A stretch of DNA of 64,000 nt from Burkholderia sp. 9120 (lineage in GTDB: Bacteria; Pseudomonadota; Gammaproteobacteria; Burkholderiales; Burkholderiaceae): positions 124,001-188,000 of the forward strand of contig NZ_JQNA01000001.1 in NCBI RefSeq assembly GCF_000745015.1, given 5' to 3'. Each line of letters opens with the position of its first letter. Within the stretch, counting starts at the first letter, position 1. Under the pieces are notes generated by a model. The model had not been told where the DNA came from. It did not search any database and saw only the letters and a program-made list of their open reading frames with translations. The position numbers and the translations under genes were made by a program. Positions 17,125-26,963 of this stretch are shown here, piece after piece.

Positions 17125-18552
17125 ATGAAAATCGCGACTAACCAGGATCAGCCGCAGCCAGGTTTGCAAGATCCGCCGCCGCTTAAACCTCAGTCTGTCC
17201 CGTTCGGGAATGACGGCGCCGGGGCCACTCCCCAGCCGAATCGACAGGAGATGTCGTCAGCGACCCAACCGCGCATTTATGCCGAGGCGCCCGCGTTGGA
17301 GTCAACGACGACCTCCGCGCTCAAGTCATTTTTTAATCCGCCACAGCGTGTCAACGGGCAACTCGGTTATCCGCTCGGTCCGACCCGACCACCGCGATTG
17401 CGAGCAGGAACAACTGAACAAATCCCGCCACCCGATGCGCAAGTGATCGCCAATCCGAGAGCGGAAAGCGCCCGTTACTCGAAGCTGCCGTCAGGCATCG
17501 ATCAGGCATCCGTGTCCACGGCAGCCGGAACACGGTCGGGCTTTTGCGATGAGCCACCCGTTGCGTCGACTTCACGCCAGGCGAGTGGAGAGCAATGGAG
17601 ATTATCAACGGCGCCTGAACGATCTGAACGCGCAGCCAATGGAACCCATGCGCCTCCCAGACCACTCAGGGGGCAGGACCGGCCCCTGCCGCCGCCGCCG
17701 AGCGACCGCGAGTTGTTCTTTTACTCAAAATTCAAGTCCATCGATGATGCCAACCGCCAGCTCGGCCATTTAAAAATGGATCGGAATCCGGCATGGCTCA
17801 ACATGGGCACGAAGGAGCCTTATTTTGGAGCAAATAAAAACTCGACCATCGGCCCGCTTTCAAACGAAAAAAATTCGCCCTTCATGAAACGATGGCAGGA
17901 AGTGTGGGGGACCGAAGAAACCAAAGGGAAAAATCTTTCAAAGATCTGGCAAGCTCTGATAAAAAATCAGCAAATCAATCTAAAAAATTACATCGACGAT
18001 CAAACCATGGATCTGGTTTTGTTCAACTCGAAATTTCACGAAACAATTTCAGACCCAACAAAATCGATGCCCCAGATTACCCCGAACACGTATAGAAATG
18101 AACTGACTGCCCGTCAGGACTTCAAACGGGATCTGTATATCCTGCAGCGCGAGGCGCTCAACGACGACAGCCCCATATTCAAACTGGACGATCGCGCACT
18201 CAAATCCCTGAAAAAAATATCTTTCAAGTGGCCGCTCGCGGGCGAAGGAAATGCCGTCACCAGGCTGATGCCTTACAGAAAAAACGACGACTCCATTAAG
18301 TATATCGAAGGCAGGAAGGCGTATTACGAGGATGCGCTGTACCGGTACGGAAACGGCGACAATAGCATGCAGGGCGTTATCAGAGAAAGGTCGCGACTTC
18401 AGAGCGAATTCGACAATGACGTTTCCGGCTATTTCCGCGATCGACAACTCAAGGCGCAACTAGAGTTCTGGAACTGGTCGAAAGTCAACGTGGCCGGAGG
18501 GATTGTGGGGTTCCATCTTATCGACTATCTGAAGAAGAAATACGGCGCCTGA
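17125..18552 (+). CDS. Orphan protein with proline-rich N-terminus, effector-like
   Basis: A 475-residue protein not recognised by family. Residues 1-200 are Pro/Ser/Thr/Gln-rich, apparently disordered and end in a poly-Pro run (about 183-194). Residues 205-475 are a compact, Lys/Asn-rich, largely helical domain (FFYSKFKSIDDANRQLGHLKMDRNPAWLNMG...) ending with a weakly hydrophobic stretch near 457-470. The DNA of the second half is clearly AT-richer than its neighbours (many AAA, AAT codons), a sign of horizontal acquisition. There is no Sec signal peptide. Disordered N-terminus, foreign composition and isolation are common to type III/VI secreted effectors, but no catalytic motif was recognised. 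ATG 17125 has GGAG 5-9 nt upstream. Confidence 0.6.
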   Translation: MKIATNQDQPQPGLQDPPPLKPQSVPFGNDGAGATPQPNRQEMSSATQPRIYAEAPALESTTTSALKSFFNPPQRVNGQLGYPLGPTRPPRLRAGTTEQIPPPDAQVIANPRAESARYSKLPSGIDQASVSTAAGTRSGFCDEPPVASTSRQASGEQWRLSTAPERSERAANGTHAPPRPLRGQDRPLPPPPSDRELFFYSKFKSIDDANRQLGHLKMDRNPAWLNMGTKEPYFGANKNSTIGPLSNEKNSPFMKRWQEVWGTEETKGKNLSKIWQALIKNQQINLKNYIDDQTMDLVLFNSKFHETISDPTKSMPQITPNTYRNELTARQDFKRDLYILQREALNDDSPIFKLDDRALKSLKKISFKWPLAGEGNAVTRLMPYRKNDDSIKYIEGRKAYYEDALYRYGNGDNSMQGVIRERSRLQSEFDNDVSGYFRDRQLKAQLEFWNWSKVNVAGGIVGFHLIDYLKKKYGA

Positions 18553-18632
18553 ATATCAGATCGGCGACGATAAAAAGGGGCGTCGGCACGCGAGCATGAA
18601 AAGAATGCCCGTCTGCAACGCCCCATTTTCAA

Positions 18633-19685
18633 TCAGATCGGCGACAAAGCCGACACCGAAGCCGCGCTTCGCGTCCGCACCGCACTGCGCACCGGACGCA
18701 CCGTGTCGCTGTGCAAATCCGCTTCCGGCAGATCGTGCGCGGGATCCAGCGCGGTCACAGCGAACGCCGACGCCGACCGATCGCGCGACGACGGCTGACC
18801 CGGCTGGAAATACTCGACCAGATGATCGATGAAGGTTCGCACCTTCGCCGGCAAGTGCAAGCGGCTCGGATACGCAATCGTGATTTCGATCTGCGGCAAC
18901 CGGTAGTCGCCCAGCAACGGCACGAGCCGCCCGGACGCCAGATCGCGGCCAATCAGGTAACTCGGCAGAATCGCGACGCCCATGCCCAGCAGCGCGAACT
19001 GCCTGAGCATTTCGGTGTTGTTCGCGGCGATCGCATTGCTGGGCCGCACGCGGACCTCGCCGTCCGGGCCGGTGAACACCCGCTCGTCGCCGCCCTGCTC
19101 CGAAGGCCGGCTCAGACACGGATGCTCGAGCAGATGCTCGGGGCGCGTCGGCGTGCCGTGCTGCGCCAGATAGGCGGGCGTTGCACAAACCGTCATATAG
19201 CCGGTGGTCAGGCGCCGCGTAACGATGCTCGCGCTGCGCATGTGCCGCGTGACCATGATGCCGACGTCGTAACCCTCTTCGACCAGATCCACCTGGCGAT
19301 CCGCCAGCGTGACGTCCGGCATCACATCCGGATAGCGCGCCGCGTACGACTGCACCACGGGCGCGAGGCTATGCAGCCCGAACACCACGGGCGCCACGAT
19401 CCGCAAGGTGCCGACCGGTTCGTGATTACGCGCCACCACCATCTGCTCGACGCCTTCGAGGTCGTCGAGAATGTGCCGCACGCGCTCCAGATATGTGCTG
19501 CCCGACTCGGTCAGCGACAGACGGCGCGTGGTGCGATTGAGCAGCCGCGTGCCGAGGCGCGCTTCCAGATCGGCAACGTGACGCGTGACGACCGCGGTGG
19601 ACAGATCCAGCGCGCCGGCCGCGCCGACGAAACTGCCGAGATCGGCCACTTTGACGAACACGCGCATGGATTGCAATTGATTCAT
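18633..19685 (-). CDS. LysR-family regulator
   Basis: A 350-residue LysR regulator of the PA2758/AaeR-like group that begins MNQLQSMRVFVKVADLGSFVGAAGALDLSTAVVTRHVADLEARLGTRLLNRTTRRLSLTESG. The inducer domain follows. The C-terminal ~45 residues beyond the usual end are low-complexity and Ser/Arg/Ala-rich, and make it longer than the typical ~305. ATG 19685 has GGAG about 9 nt upstream. It is convergent with the effector-like gene. The target is unknown. Confidence 0.83.
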   Translation of the reverse strand: MNQLQSMRVFVKVADLGSFVGAAGALDLSTAVVTRHVADLEARLGTRLLNRTTRRLSLTESGSTYLERVRHILDDLEGVEQMVVARNHEPVGTLRIVAPVVFGLHSLAPVVQSYAARYPDVMPDVTLADRQVDLVEEGYDVGIMVTRHMRSASIVTRRLTTGYMTVCATPAYLAQHGTPTRPEHLLEHPCLSRPSEQGGDERVFTGPDGEVRVRPSNAIAANNTEMLRQFALLGMGVAILPSYLIGRDLASGRLVPLLGDYRLPQIEITIAYPSRLHLPAKVRTFIDHLVEYFQPGQPSSRDRSASAFAVTALDPAHDLPEADLHSDTVRPVRSAVRTRSAASVSALSPI

Positions 19686-19946
19686 GGGACGACTCCTGCC
19701 TCGGTAAAGCCGGGCCGGCGCCACCTCTGGCCGCCTGTGTCGACCCGGGCGGCCAAGCGCGCGCGGGTTTGCCCAACGCTTCCGATTGTATCGATCCGAT
19801 CATGTCCCAACACTGACTCGAACATGACAATCCGGTCAGGTTGACGCGGACGCGCTCGCTACTTTTTGCGAGGTTTATTGCGGATTTGGAGTAGGTAGAA
19901 ACCCTTAGATGCTGGTAACATAGCGCCCGAAAGGAAATTAATCGCT

Positions 19947-20159
19947 ATGACACATCGTTTTCAGCTTCTGGAAAAAATCGCGTTTTCGCTGGTTTGCTGG
20001 TCCGCGGCGGCCTGTTCGGCCTTTATCGCGTATGAGCGCTGCCCGGATATCAGGGTCGTCCTGCATGTCGGCGAAGAAGCCCTGCGCTACAGCGGGCAAT
20101 ATTCGTTCGCCTGCTCGTCGCCGGTTGCCGACGCCTGCGCGCAATTCCCGACCAACTGA
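19947..20159 (+). CDS. Small membrane or exported protein
   Basis: A 70-residue ORF preceded by AAGGAA 10-15 nt before the ATG. The N-terminus has a positively charged start and a hydrophobic stretch (IAFSLVCWSAAACSAFIAY) that could be a signal anchor. Three further Cys follow, two of which could form a disulphide. No family is recognised. The ORF is supported by RBS, hydrophobic segment and proper spacing only. Confidence 0.45.
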   Translation: MTHRFQLLEKIAFSLVCWSAAACSAFIAYERCPDIRVVLHVGEEALRYSGQYSFACSSPVADACAQFPTN

Positions 20160-20290
20160 TCAACGCAACGGGCGGCAGCCACGCTGCCGGCACGCCGCCT
20201 GACTTCGTAGCGCGAGCGCACTGACCCTCCCCGTACGTCAGCGCGTGCTCTCATCACGCGCCGTCTGTCGCGCGCCGCCCATCCGGTCCA

Positions 20291-20908
20291 TCAAGCGTCG
20301 CGGCCGAACACCACGCGCGCGAAGAATCCCGCCAGCACCTTCTCCGCCAGTTCCGTCGGCACGTTCTGCGGATCGATCGTGTAGAAAAACTGCACGCCGT
20401 CGCACAAGCCCATCAAACCGATCGCCAGCGTTTCCGGCGTCATCAGCATCGGCGTGCCGACCCGCGCCGAGAACTCGCGAATATACGCGCCCAACTGTTC
20501 CAGCTTCTCGTGCATGAACGCGTTGAAGCGGATCCGGAAACGGCCGTCGCGCACCGCCAGCAATTTGGCTTCCGCCCACAGCAGGAAACACTTGTTCTCG
20601 CAGTGCAGCGTGCTGTAGTAGCGCAGCACGCGCGCCTCCATTTCCTCACGCGACGCCGCGCTCGCGAAGATCGCTCGCAGGCCGCCCTGCATGGCTTCGT
20701 GATCGCGCCGAAGCAGTTCGAGAAACAGTTCGTTCTTGCCGCGGAAGTTCGAATAGAACGCACCGCGTGTATAGCCCGCCGCCGCCGCGATGTCTTCGAC
20801 ACTCGCCGCGACAAAACCTTTCTTCATAAAAATCGCTTGCGCGGCATCGAGCAGACGCAGGCGCGTCTGGTCTTTGCTTTGCTCGCGAGTGAGTCTTTGC
20901 CTTTTCAT
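20291..20908 (-). CDS. TetR/AcrR-family repressor of the adjacent RND efflux operon
   Basis: A 205-residue TetR regulator. The N-terminal HTH (RLRLLDAAQAIFMKKGFVAASVEDIAAAAGYTRGAFYSNFRGKNELFLELL) is textbook AcrR/TtgR-like. The ligand-binding domain follows. It is divergently transcribed from the three-gene RND operon, so it most likely represses that operon and itself through the palindrome at 20951-20978, with release by an efflux substrate. Confidence 0.87.
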   Translation of the reverse strand: MKRQRLTREQSKDQTRLRLLDAAQAIFMKKGFVAASVEDIAAAAGYTRGAFYSNFRGKNELFLELLRRDHEAMQGGLRAIFASAASREEMEARVLRYYSTLHCENKCFLLWAEAKLLAVRDGRFRIRFNAFMHEKLEQLGAYIREFSARVGTPMLMTPETLAIGLMGLCDGVQFFYTIDPQNVPTELAEKVLAGFFARVVFGRDA

Positions 20909-20950
20909 GGGCGGAAGTCTAGCACCGAAAAGAATTTCGATTCACCATCA

Positions 20951-20978
20951 CATTCAGATACAGGCGTGTATTAGAATG
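20951..20978. promoter_or_regulatory. Candidate TetR operator between regulator and RND operon
   Basis: A 28-bp imperfect palindrome with arms CATTC (20951-20955)/GAATG (20974-20978) and inner TACA/TGTA around GGCG. It lies 42 bp upstream of the TetR gene start in the divergent promoter region, the usual location of AcrR-type operators. Confidence 0.6.
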
Positions 20979-21094
20979 CGCCCATTCATTCGAAGTCAAC
21001 TGCGTATGCTGGTTGCATGAATCGGCATGGGCGTTATCGCTGGCGGGCCGCTACGGCTTGCCGTGTTCGTACGCTGTCTCCTGTTGGAGTAATT

Positions 21095-22279
21095 GTGAAG
21101 CGTCCCGGTCCTCCCGCATCGTCAATGATGCGCCAGCAGTCTCATCGGCATGGCCGGCGCGTGCCGCGCGCCGCCATCGCGCTCGCGCTTGCCGGCGTCG
21201 TCACGCTGTCAGCGTGCTCGAAGAAAGAAGTGGCGGCAAGCACGCCGCGTCCGGTGGTTGCCGTGGCGGTTCACGCCGATGGCAATGCCCAACAGGCGGC
21301 GTCGCTGCCCGGCGAAGTCCAGGCGCGCTATTCGACGCCGCTGTCGTTTCGCGTTAGCGGCAAGATCGTCGAGCGGCTCGTACGCCTCGGCGACGTCGTG
21401 AAGAACGGTCAGATCGTCGCCCGGCTCGACCCGGCCGATCAGCAGAAGAATGCGGCCAGCGCGCAGGCGCAACTCGCCGCTGCGGAGCACAGCCTCGTCT
21501 ACGCGAAGCAGCAACTCGATCGCGACCAGGCGCAGGCGAAAGAAAACCTGATCGCCCCCGCGCAGCTCGAACAGACCACCAATGCTTACGCCTCGGCGGC
21601 CGCGCAGCGCGATCAGGCCGCGCAGCAGGCCGCGTTGTCGAAAGATCAGTTGCAGTACACCACATTGAGCGCGGATCACGCGGGCGTGATCACCGCCGAG
21701 CAGGCCGACACCGGCCAGAACGTGTCCGCCGGTCAGGCCGTCTACAACCTCGCGTGGAGCGGTGATGTCGACGTGGTCTGCGACGTGCCGGAAAGCGCGC
21801 TCGCCGCGCTGTCGGTCGGACAAACCGCGAGCGTCACGCTGGCCGCGCTGCCGGGCCGCAAGTTCAGCGCGCGCGTGCGCGAACTGTCACCCGCCGCCGA
21901 CCCGCAAAGCCGCACCTATCGCGCCAAACTCACGCTCGAGAATCCCGGTCCGGACGTGCGCCTCGGCATGACCGCGGATATCGCGCTCGCCGCGCCGGCC
22001 AATGGCAGCGGCAGCGCGAATCAGAACAGCACCTTCACGGTGGCCGCCACGGCCCTGTTCCACGACGGCACACAGCCGGCCGTGTGGGTCGTGCGCGCCG
22101 CGGACAACGCGCTGGAACTGCGCCGCGTCACCGTCACGCGTTACAACGAGCGCACCATCGTGATCGGCCAGGGGCTCAAGGACGGCGAGCGTATCGTGCT
22201 GCAAGGCGTGCACACCGTGAGCGCCGGCGAAAAAGTCCGGGTGGTCGCGCCGCTGCATCCCGAGGACTTCGCTTCATGA
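21095..22279 (+). CDS. RND efflux periplasmic adaptor lipoprotein
   Basis: A 394-residue membrane fusion protein. It has an N-terminal signal with lipobox (VVTLSAC, lipidated Cys), a biotinyl-lipoyl half (LSFRVSGKIVERLVRLGDVVKNGQIVARLDPAD), an alpha-hairpin coiled coil (about residues 110-190, Gln/Ala-rich heptads), the second lipoyl half (LSADHAGVITAEQADTGQNVSAGQ) and beta-barrel/membrane-proximal domains. GTG 21095 is chosen because GGAG lies 5 nt upstream; an in-frame ATG at 21017 lacks an RBS. Its stop overlaps the permease ATG (ATGA), indicating translational coupling. Confidence 0.87.
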   Translation: MKRPGPPASSMMRQQSHRHGRRVPRAAIALALAGVVTLSACSKKEVAASTPRPVVAVAVHADGNAQQAASLPGEVQARYSTPLSFRVSGKIVERLVRLGDVVKNGQIVARLDPADQQKNAASAQAQLAAAEHSLVYAKQQLDRDQAQAKENLIAPAQLEQTTNAYASAAAQRDQAAQQAALSKDQLQYTTLSADHAGVITAEQADTGQNVSAGQAVYNLAWSGDVDVVCDVPESALAALSVGQTASVTLAALPGRKFSARVRELSPAADPQSRTYRAKLTLENPGPDVRLGMTADIALAAPANGSGSANQNSTFTVAATALFHDGTQPAVWVVRAADNALELRRVTVTRYNERTIVIGQGLKDGERIVLQGVHTVSAGEKVRVVAPLHPEDFAS

Positions 22280-25200
22280 GCACCCCGCATGAAGAGGGAC
22301 GCTTCAACCTGTCCGCATGGGCGCTGCGCCATCAGGCGCTGGTCGTTTTCCTGATCGCGCTCGCCACCGCGTTCGGCATTCTCGCTTATACGAAACTCGC
22401 GCAATCCGAAGACCCGCCCTTCACGTTCCGCGTGATGGTGATCCGCACCTTCTGGCCCGGCGCCACCGCGCGCCAGGTGCAGGAACAGGTCACGGACCGC
22501 ATCGGCCGTAAATTGCAGGAAACGCCGGCCATCGACTTCGTGCGCAGCTACTCGCGCCCCGGCGAGTCGCTGATGTTCTTCTCGATGAAAGACTCGGCGC
22601 CGGTCAAGGACGTGCCCGAAACCTGGTATCAGGTGCGCAAGAAAGTCGGTGATATCGCGGCCACGTTGCCGCCGGGCATTCAAGGCCCGTTCTTCAACGA
22701 CGAGTTCGGCGACGTCTACACCAACATCTACACGCTCGAAGGCGACGGCTTTTCCGCCGCGCAACTGCACGACTACGCGGACCAGTTGCGCACGGTGCTG
22801 CTGCGCGTGCCGGGCGTCGGCAAGGTCGATTACTTCGGCGATCCGGATCAGCACATCTACATCGAGATCACCAACACGCAGCTCACGCGTCTGGGCATCT
22901 CGCCGCAGCAACTCGGCCAAGCGATCAATTCGCAGAACAGCGTCTCGGCGTCCGGCACGCTGACCACCACCGACGACCGCGTGTTCGTGCGCCCCACCGG
23001 CCAGTTCAAGGACGTCAACGCGCTCGCCGACACGCTGATCCGCATCAACAACCGTTCGTTCCGTCTCGGCGACATCGCCACGATCAAACGCGGCTACGAC
23101 GATCCGGTCGTCACGCAGATGCGCTCCGGCGGCAAGGCCGTGCTCGGCATCGGCGTGACGATGCAGCCGGGCGGCGACGTGATCCAGCTCGGCAAGGCGC
23201 TCGACAGCCAGATGGTCCAGTTGCGCCACGCGCTGCCCACCGGCCTGCAGCTCGTCGAAGTGTCGAGCATGCCGCACGCCGTCGCGCAATCGGTCGACGA
23301 CTTCCTCGAAGCCGTGGCCGAAGCGATTGCGATCGTGCTGGTGGTGAGTCTGCTGTCGCTCGGCGTGCGCACCGGCATGGTGGTGGTGATCTCGATTCCG
23401 GTCGTGCTCGCCGTCACCGCGCTGTGCATGTATCTGTTCGATATCGGCTTGCACAAGGTGTCGCTCGGCACGCTGGTGCTCGCGCTCGGGCTGCTGGTCG
23501 ACGACGCGATCATCGCCGTCGAAATGATGTCGGTGAAGCTGGAGCAAGGCTGGAACCGCACGCGCTCGGCCGCGTATGCGTACACCAGTACCGCGTTTCC
23601 GATGCTGACCGGCACGCTCGTCACCGTGTCCGGCTTCCTGCCGATCGCGCTCGCCAAGTCGAGCACCGGCGAATACACGCGGTCTATTTTCGAAGTGTCG
23701 GCGATCGCGTTGATCGCGTCGTGGCTCGCGGCGGTCGTGCTGATTCCGCTGCTCGGCTATCACATGCTGCCCGAGCGCAAACGCCAGGCGCACGAAGCCG
23801 AGGACCACGAACACGACATCTACGACACGCGTTTCTACAAGCGGCTGCGCGGCTGGATCAGCTGGTGCATCGAGCGTCGTTTCATCGTGCTGGCGATCAC
23901 CGTCGTGCTGTTCGTGGTGGCGATGGCGAGCTTCACGCTGGTGCCGCAACAGTTCTTCCCGAGCTCCGACCGTCCCGAGTTGCTGGTCGACGTGCGGCTA
24001 CCCGAAGGCGCGTCGTTCCAGGCGACGCTGCGGGAAGCCCAACGGCTCGAAAAAGTGCTGGTGGGCCGTCCTGAAATCGATCATACGGTGGACTTCGTCG
24101 GCAGCGGCGCGCCGCGCTTCTATCTGCCGCTCGACCAGCAATTGCAGACGCCGAATTTCGCGCAGTTCGTGATCACCGCGAAATCCGTGAAAGAACGCGA
24201 GAAGCTTGCGCAGTGGCTCGAACCGGAATTGCGCGACAACTTCCCGGCGATCCGCACGCGTCTGTCGCGTCTCGAGAACGGGCCGCCGGTCGGTTATCCG
24301 GTGCAGTTCCGCGTGAGCGGCGACGACATCGCCACCGTGCGTTCGATCGCCGAGCGCGTCGCGGCCACGCTGCGCGCCGACAGCGGCACCCGCAACGTCC
24401 AGTTCGACTGGGACGAACCGGCCGAACGCTCGGTGCGCTTCGAAGTCGACCAGAAGAAAGCGCGCGAACTCGGCGTGAGCTCCGACGACATCTCCAGCTT
24501 CCTCGCGATGACCTTGTCCGGCTACACCGTCACGCAGTATCGCGAACGTGACAAGCTGATCAGCGTCGATCTGCGCGCGCCGAAAGCGGAACGCGTCGAT
24601 CCCTCGCAGCTCGTCACGCTGGCCATGCCGACGCCGAACGGTCCGGTGCCGCTCGGCACGCTCGGTCATCTGCGCAACGATCTCGAATACGGCGTGATCT
24701 GGGAACGCGACCGCCAGCCGACCATCACCGTGCAATCCGACGTGGCGCCGGGCGCGCAAGGCATCGACGTCACGCATGCGGTCGACAAGGCGTTGAGCTC
24801 GATTCGCGCGACGCTGCCGGTCGGCTACCGGATCGAGATCGGCGGCTCGGTCGAGGAAAGCGGCAAGGGCCAGACGTCGATCAACGCGCAAATGCCGATC
24901 ATGATCATTGCCGTGCTGGTGTTGCTGATGATCCAGCTGCAGAGCTTCGCGCGCGTCCTGATGGTGGTGCTGACCGCGCCGCTCGGGCTGATCGGCGTGG
25001 TCTTCACGCTGCTGCTGTTCGGCCAGCCGTTCGGCTTCGTCGCCATGCTCGGCGTGATCGCGATGTTCGGCATCATCATGCGCAATTCGGTGATTCTGGT
25101 CGATCAGATCGAGCAGGACATTACGGCTGGACATAAGCGTTTCGACGCGATCGTCGGCGCGACCGTGCGGCGTTTCCGGCCGATCACGCTGACCGCCGCG

Positions 25201-25398
25201 GCGGCCGTGCTCGCGCTGATTCCGCTGTTGCGCTCGAACTTCTTCGGTCCGATGGCGACCGCGCTGATGGGCGGCATTACGAGCGCGACCATCCTCACGC
25301 TGTTCTATCTGCCCGCGCTATACGCCGCCTCGTTCAGGGTGCGCGGCGATGAGCGCGAGCCACCGGCACCGTCCGGCACGGCGCATTCGGGAAATTGA
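22276..25398 (+). CDS. RND efflux inner-membrane permease
   Basis: A 1040-residue RND transporter of the AcrB/MdtB superfamily with 12 membrane helices and two large periplasmic loops. Features include FWPGATARQVQEQVTDRIGRKLQE, the TM4 proton-relay segment LGLLVDDAIIAVEMM (Asp pair), the TM10-11 region and a C-terminal TM cluster (FGIIMRNSVILVDQIEQDI). The N-terminus (FNLSAWALRHQALVVFLI) and SEDPPFTFRVMVIR resemble the branch that exports drugs, solvents or aromatic acids. The substrate is unknown. It pairs with the adaptor before and the outer-membrane factor after it. Confidence 0.9.
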   Translation: MSTPHEEGRFNLSAWALRHQALVVFLIALATAFGILAYTKLAQSEDPPFTFRVMVIRTFWPGATARQVQEQVTDRIGRKLQETPAIDFVRSYSRPGESLMFFSMKDSAPVKDVPETWYQVRKKVGDIAATLPPGIQGPFFNDEFGDVYTNIYTLEGDGFSAAQLHDYADQLRTVLLRVPGVGKVDYFGDPDQHIYIEITNTQLTRLGISPQQLGQAINSQNSVSASGTLTTTDDRVFVRPTGQFKDVNALADTLIRINNRSFRLGDIATIKRGYDDPVVTQMRSGGKAVLGIGVTMQPGGDVIQLGKALDSQMVQLRHALPTGLQLVEVSSMPHAVAQSVDDFLEAVAEAIAIVLVVSLLSLGVRTGMVVVISIPVVLAVTALCMYLFDIGLHKVSLGTLVLALGLLVDDAIIAVEMMSVKLEQGWNRTRSAAYAYTSTAFPMLTGTLVTVSGFLPIALAKSSTGEYTRSIFEVSAIALIASWLAAVVLIPLLGYHMLPERKRQAHEAEDHEHDIYDTRFYKRLRGWISWCIERRFIVLAITVVLFVVAMASFTLVPQQFFPSSDRPELLVDVRLPEGASFQATLREAQRLEKVLVGRPEIDHTVDFVGSGAPRFYLPLDQQLQTPNFAQFVITAKSVKEREKLAQWLEPELRDNFPAIRTRLSRLENGPPVGYPVQFRVSGDDIATVRSIAERVAATLRADSGTRNVQFDWDEPAERSVRFEVDQKKARELGVSSDDISSFLAMTLSGYTVTQYRERDKLISVDLRAPKAERVDPSQLVTLAMPTPNGPVPLGTLGHLRNDLEYGVIWERDRQPTITVQSDVAPGAQGIDVTHAVDKALSSIRATLPVGYRIEIGGSVEESGKGQTSINAQMPIMIIAVLVLLMIQLQSFARVLMVVLTAPLGLIGVVFTLLLFGQPFGFVAMLGVIAMFGIIMRNSVILVDQIEQDITAGHKRFDAIVGATVRRFRPITLTAAAAVLALIPLLRSNFFGPMATALMGGITSATILTLFYLPALYAASFRVRGDEREPPAPSGTAHSGN

Positions 25399-25400
25399 GC

Positions 25401-26930
25401 ATGGCTACGATCCCCCTCTCCCGCTATCCGCGCATCGTCACGCTGGTCGGCGCTACGTTCGCGCTTGCCGCCTGTTCGTTCGGACCCAACGGCGAGCCGC
25501 CCGCGATGCCGCAGCCGGCTCACTACGGCGCCGCCGCACAGCCGACCCAGACCGTGGCCGCGCAAGGCGTCACACAGCAATTCGTGGTCGGCGCGAAGCC
25601 GGTGCCCGACTGGTGGAAGCAGTATCAGTCGGACGCGTTGAATGCGCTCGTCGACGAAGGCTTGCGCAACAGCCCGACGCTCGCCGCCACCGACAAGAGC
25701 CTGGCCGCCGCGCGCGAGCAGTTGCGCGCGCAGGTCGGCAGTTCGATGCTGCCGACCATCGACGCCGGTGGTCAGGCGACCCGCAATCGTGCGTTGACGA
25801 TTCCCGGCTTCGGGCCCGGCACGATGCTGTACAACGTCTTCGTCGGGCAACTGGAGGCGCACTACACGATCGACCTGTTCGGCGCCTCGCGGCTCGCCGA
25901 CGCGGCGCTTGCGTCGCGCGTGAATGTGCAGGCGTATCAGTTCGACGCGGCGCGGCGCGCGCTGGCTGCCAACATCGTGACGGCGGCCATCACGAGCGCC
26001 GCGCTGCGTGCGCAGATCGATACAACCGAAAGGCTCGTGACGCTCGCCAACGACCAGGCGCGCGACACGCAGCGGCGCTATGTGCTCGGTGCGGTTTCGC
26101 ATGCCGATCAGTTGAGCGCGCAACAAAGCGCGGCGAGTCTGTCGGCGAGCTTGCCGGGTCTGCAGCAGCAGTGGTTGACCACGCGTCATGCGCTGGCCGT
26201 GCTGCTCGGCCGTACGCCGGACGCCGCGCCCGACGATCTCGTGCTCGCGCAGTTGCAGTTGCCCCAGCAGGTGCCGGTGGTGGTGCCTTCTGAGTTGCTG
26301 CGCGCGCGGCCCGATATTCAGGCCGCCGACGCCGCGTTGAAGGCCGCCGCGGCCGATGTCGGCGTCGCGACGGCGCAGATGTTCCCTAGCCTGTCGCTGA
26401 GCGCGTCGATGGGACAAGGCGGGTTTAGCTGGCCGGTGGCGCTGTCGGGCGCGGGCGCGATCTGGAGTCTGGGGGCTTCGTTGTCGCAGCCGCTGTTCCA
26501 CGGCGGCGCGCTGTTCGCGCAGCGCCGCGCGGCGGTGGATACCTACGACGCGACCGTCTCGCAGTACAAGCAGACCGTGTTGGCCGCGTTCCAGAATGTC
26601 GCCGATTCGCTCGCCGCGCTCGAGCACGACGCGCAGGCGCTCGACTCAGCGAACGTCGCCGCGCGCTCGGCGCAGGGGATTTTCGAGGAGACGTCCGGAC
26701 GGTATCGGCTAGGCGCGTTGCCGATCGCGTCGACGCGATCCAGCGAGCAGCAGTTCCGCAATGCGCAGCTCGATGAGATTCGCTATACGAGCGCAAGGTT
26801 GACGGATACGGCGGCGTTGTTTCAGGCGATGGGGAATCCGCCAGTTGAGGCGGCGGGTGGCGCTGCGACTTCTGCCAATGCGCCTGCGGCGGCGCTGGTT
26901 CCGGCGTCGAGCGTGACGGTGGTCAACTGA
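25401..26930 (+). CDS. Outer-membrane efflux lipoprotein (NodT/OprM family)
   Basis: A 509-residue outer-membrane factor. It has a signal peptide with lipobox (FALAACSFG), then two OEP/TolC repeats with long helices (DALNALVDEGLRNSPTLAATDKSLAAAREQLRAQ; LLRARPDIQAADAALKAAAADVGVATAQMFPSLSLSASMG) that build the periplasmic tunnel. A TTG at 25395 overlaps the permease stop, but ATG 25401 is favoured. It is the last gene of the operon. The final ~150 codons use unusually many G/T-ending codons compared with the 5' half. Confidence 0.88.
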   Translation: MATIPLSRYPRIVTLVGATFALAACSFGPNGEPPAMPQPAHYGAAAQPTQTVAAQGVTQQFVVGAKPVPDWWKQYQSDALNALVDEGLRNSPTLAATDKSLAAAREQLRAQVGSSMLPTIDAGGQATRNRALTIPGFGPGTMLYNVFVGQLEAHYTIDLFGASRLADAALASRVNVQAYQFDAARRALAANIVTAAITSAALRAQIDTTERLVTLANDQARDTQRRYVLGAVSHADQLSAQQSAASLSASLPGLQQQWLTTRHALAVLLGRTPDAAPDDLVLAQLQLPQQVPVVVPSELLRARPDIQAADAALKAAAADVGVATAQMFPSLSLSASMGQGGFSWPVALSGAGAIWSLGASLSQPLFHGGALFAQRRAAVDTYDATVSQYKQTVLAAFQNVADSLAALEHDAQALDSANVAARSAQGIFEETSGRYRLGALPIASTRSSEQQFRNAQLDEIRYTSARLTDTAALFQAMGNPPVEAAGGAATSANAPAAALVPASSVTVVN

Positions 26931-26963
26931 CTAAACCTGGGATTCCGTACTGACATCCGCTGA

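Noticed and set aside
18555..18645. 14-bp direct repeat ATCAGATCGGCGAC at 18555 and 18632
   Set aside because: Flanks only 63 bp with no element inside; the second copy is the end of the LysR coding sequence. Probably a small local duplication.
22141..23949. 602-codon open frame antisense to the RND permease gene
   Set aside because: High-GC shadow frame; His/Arg-rich composition without domains, no RBS, lies fully under a convincing gene. The same applies to other long antisense frames, such as 31844-34453 and 62360-63850.
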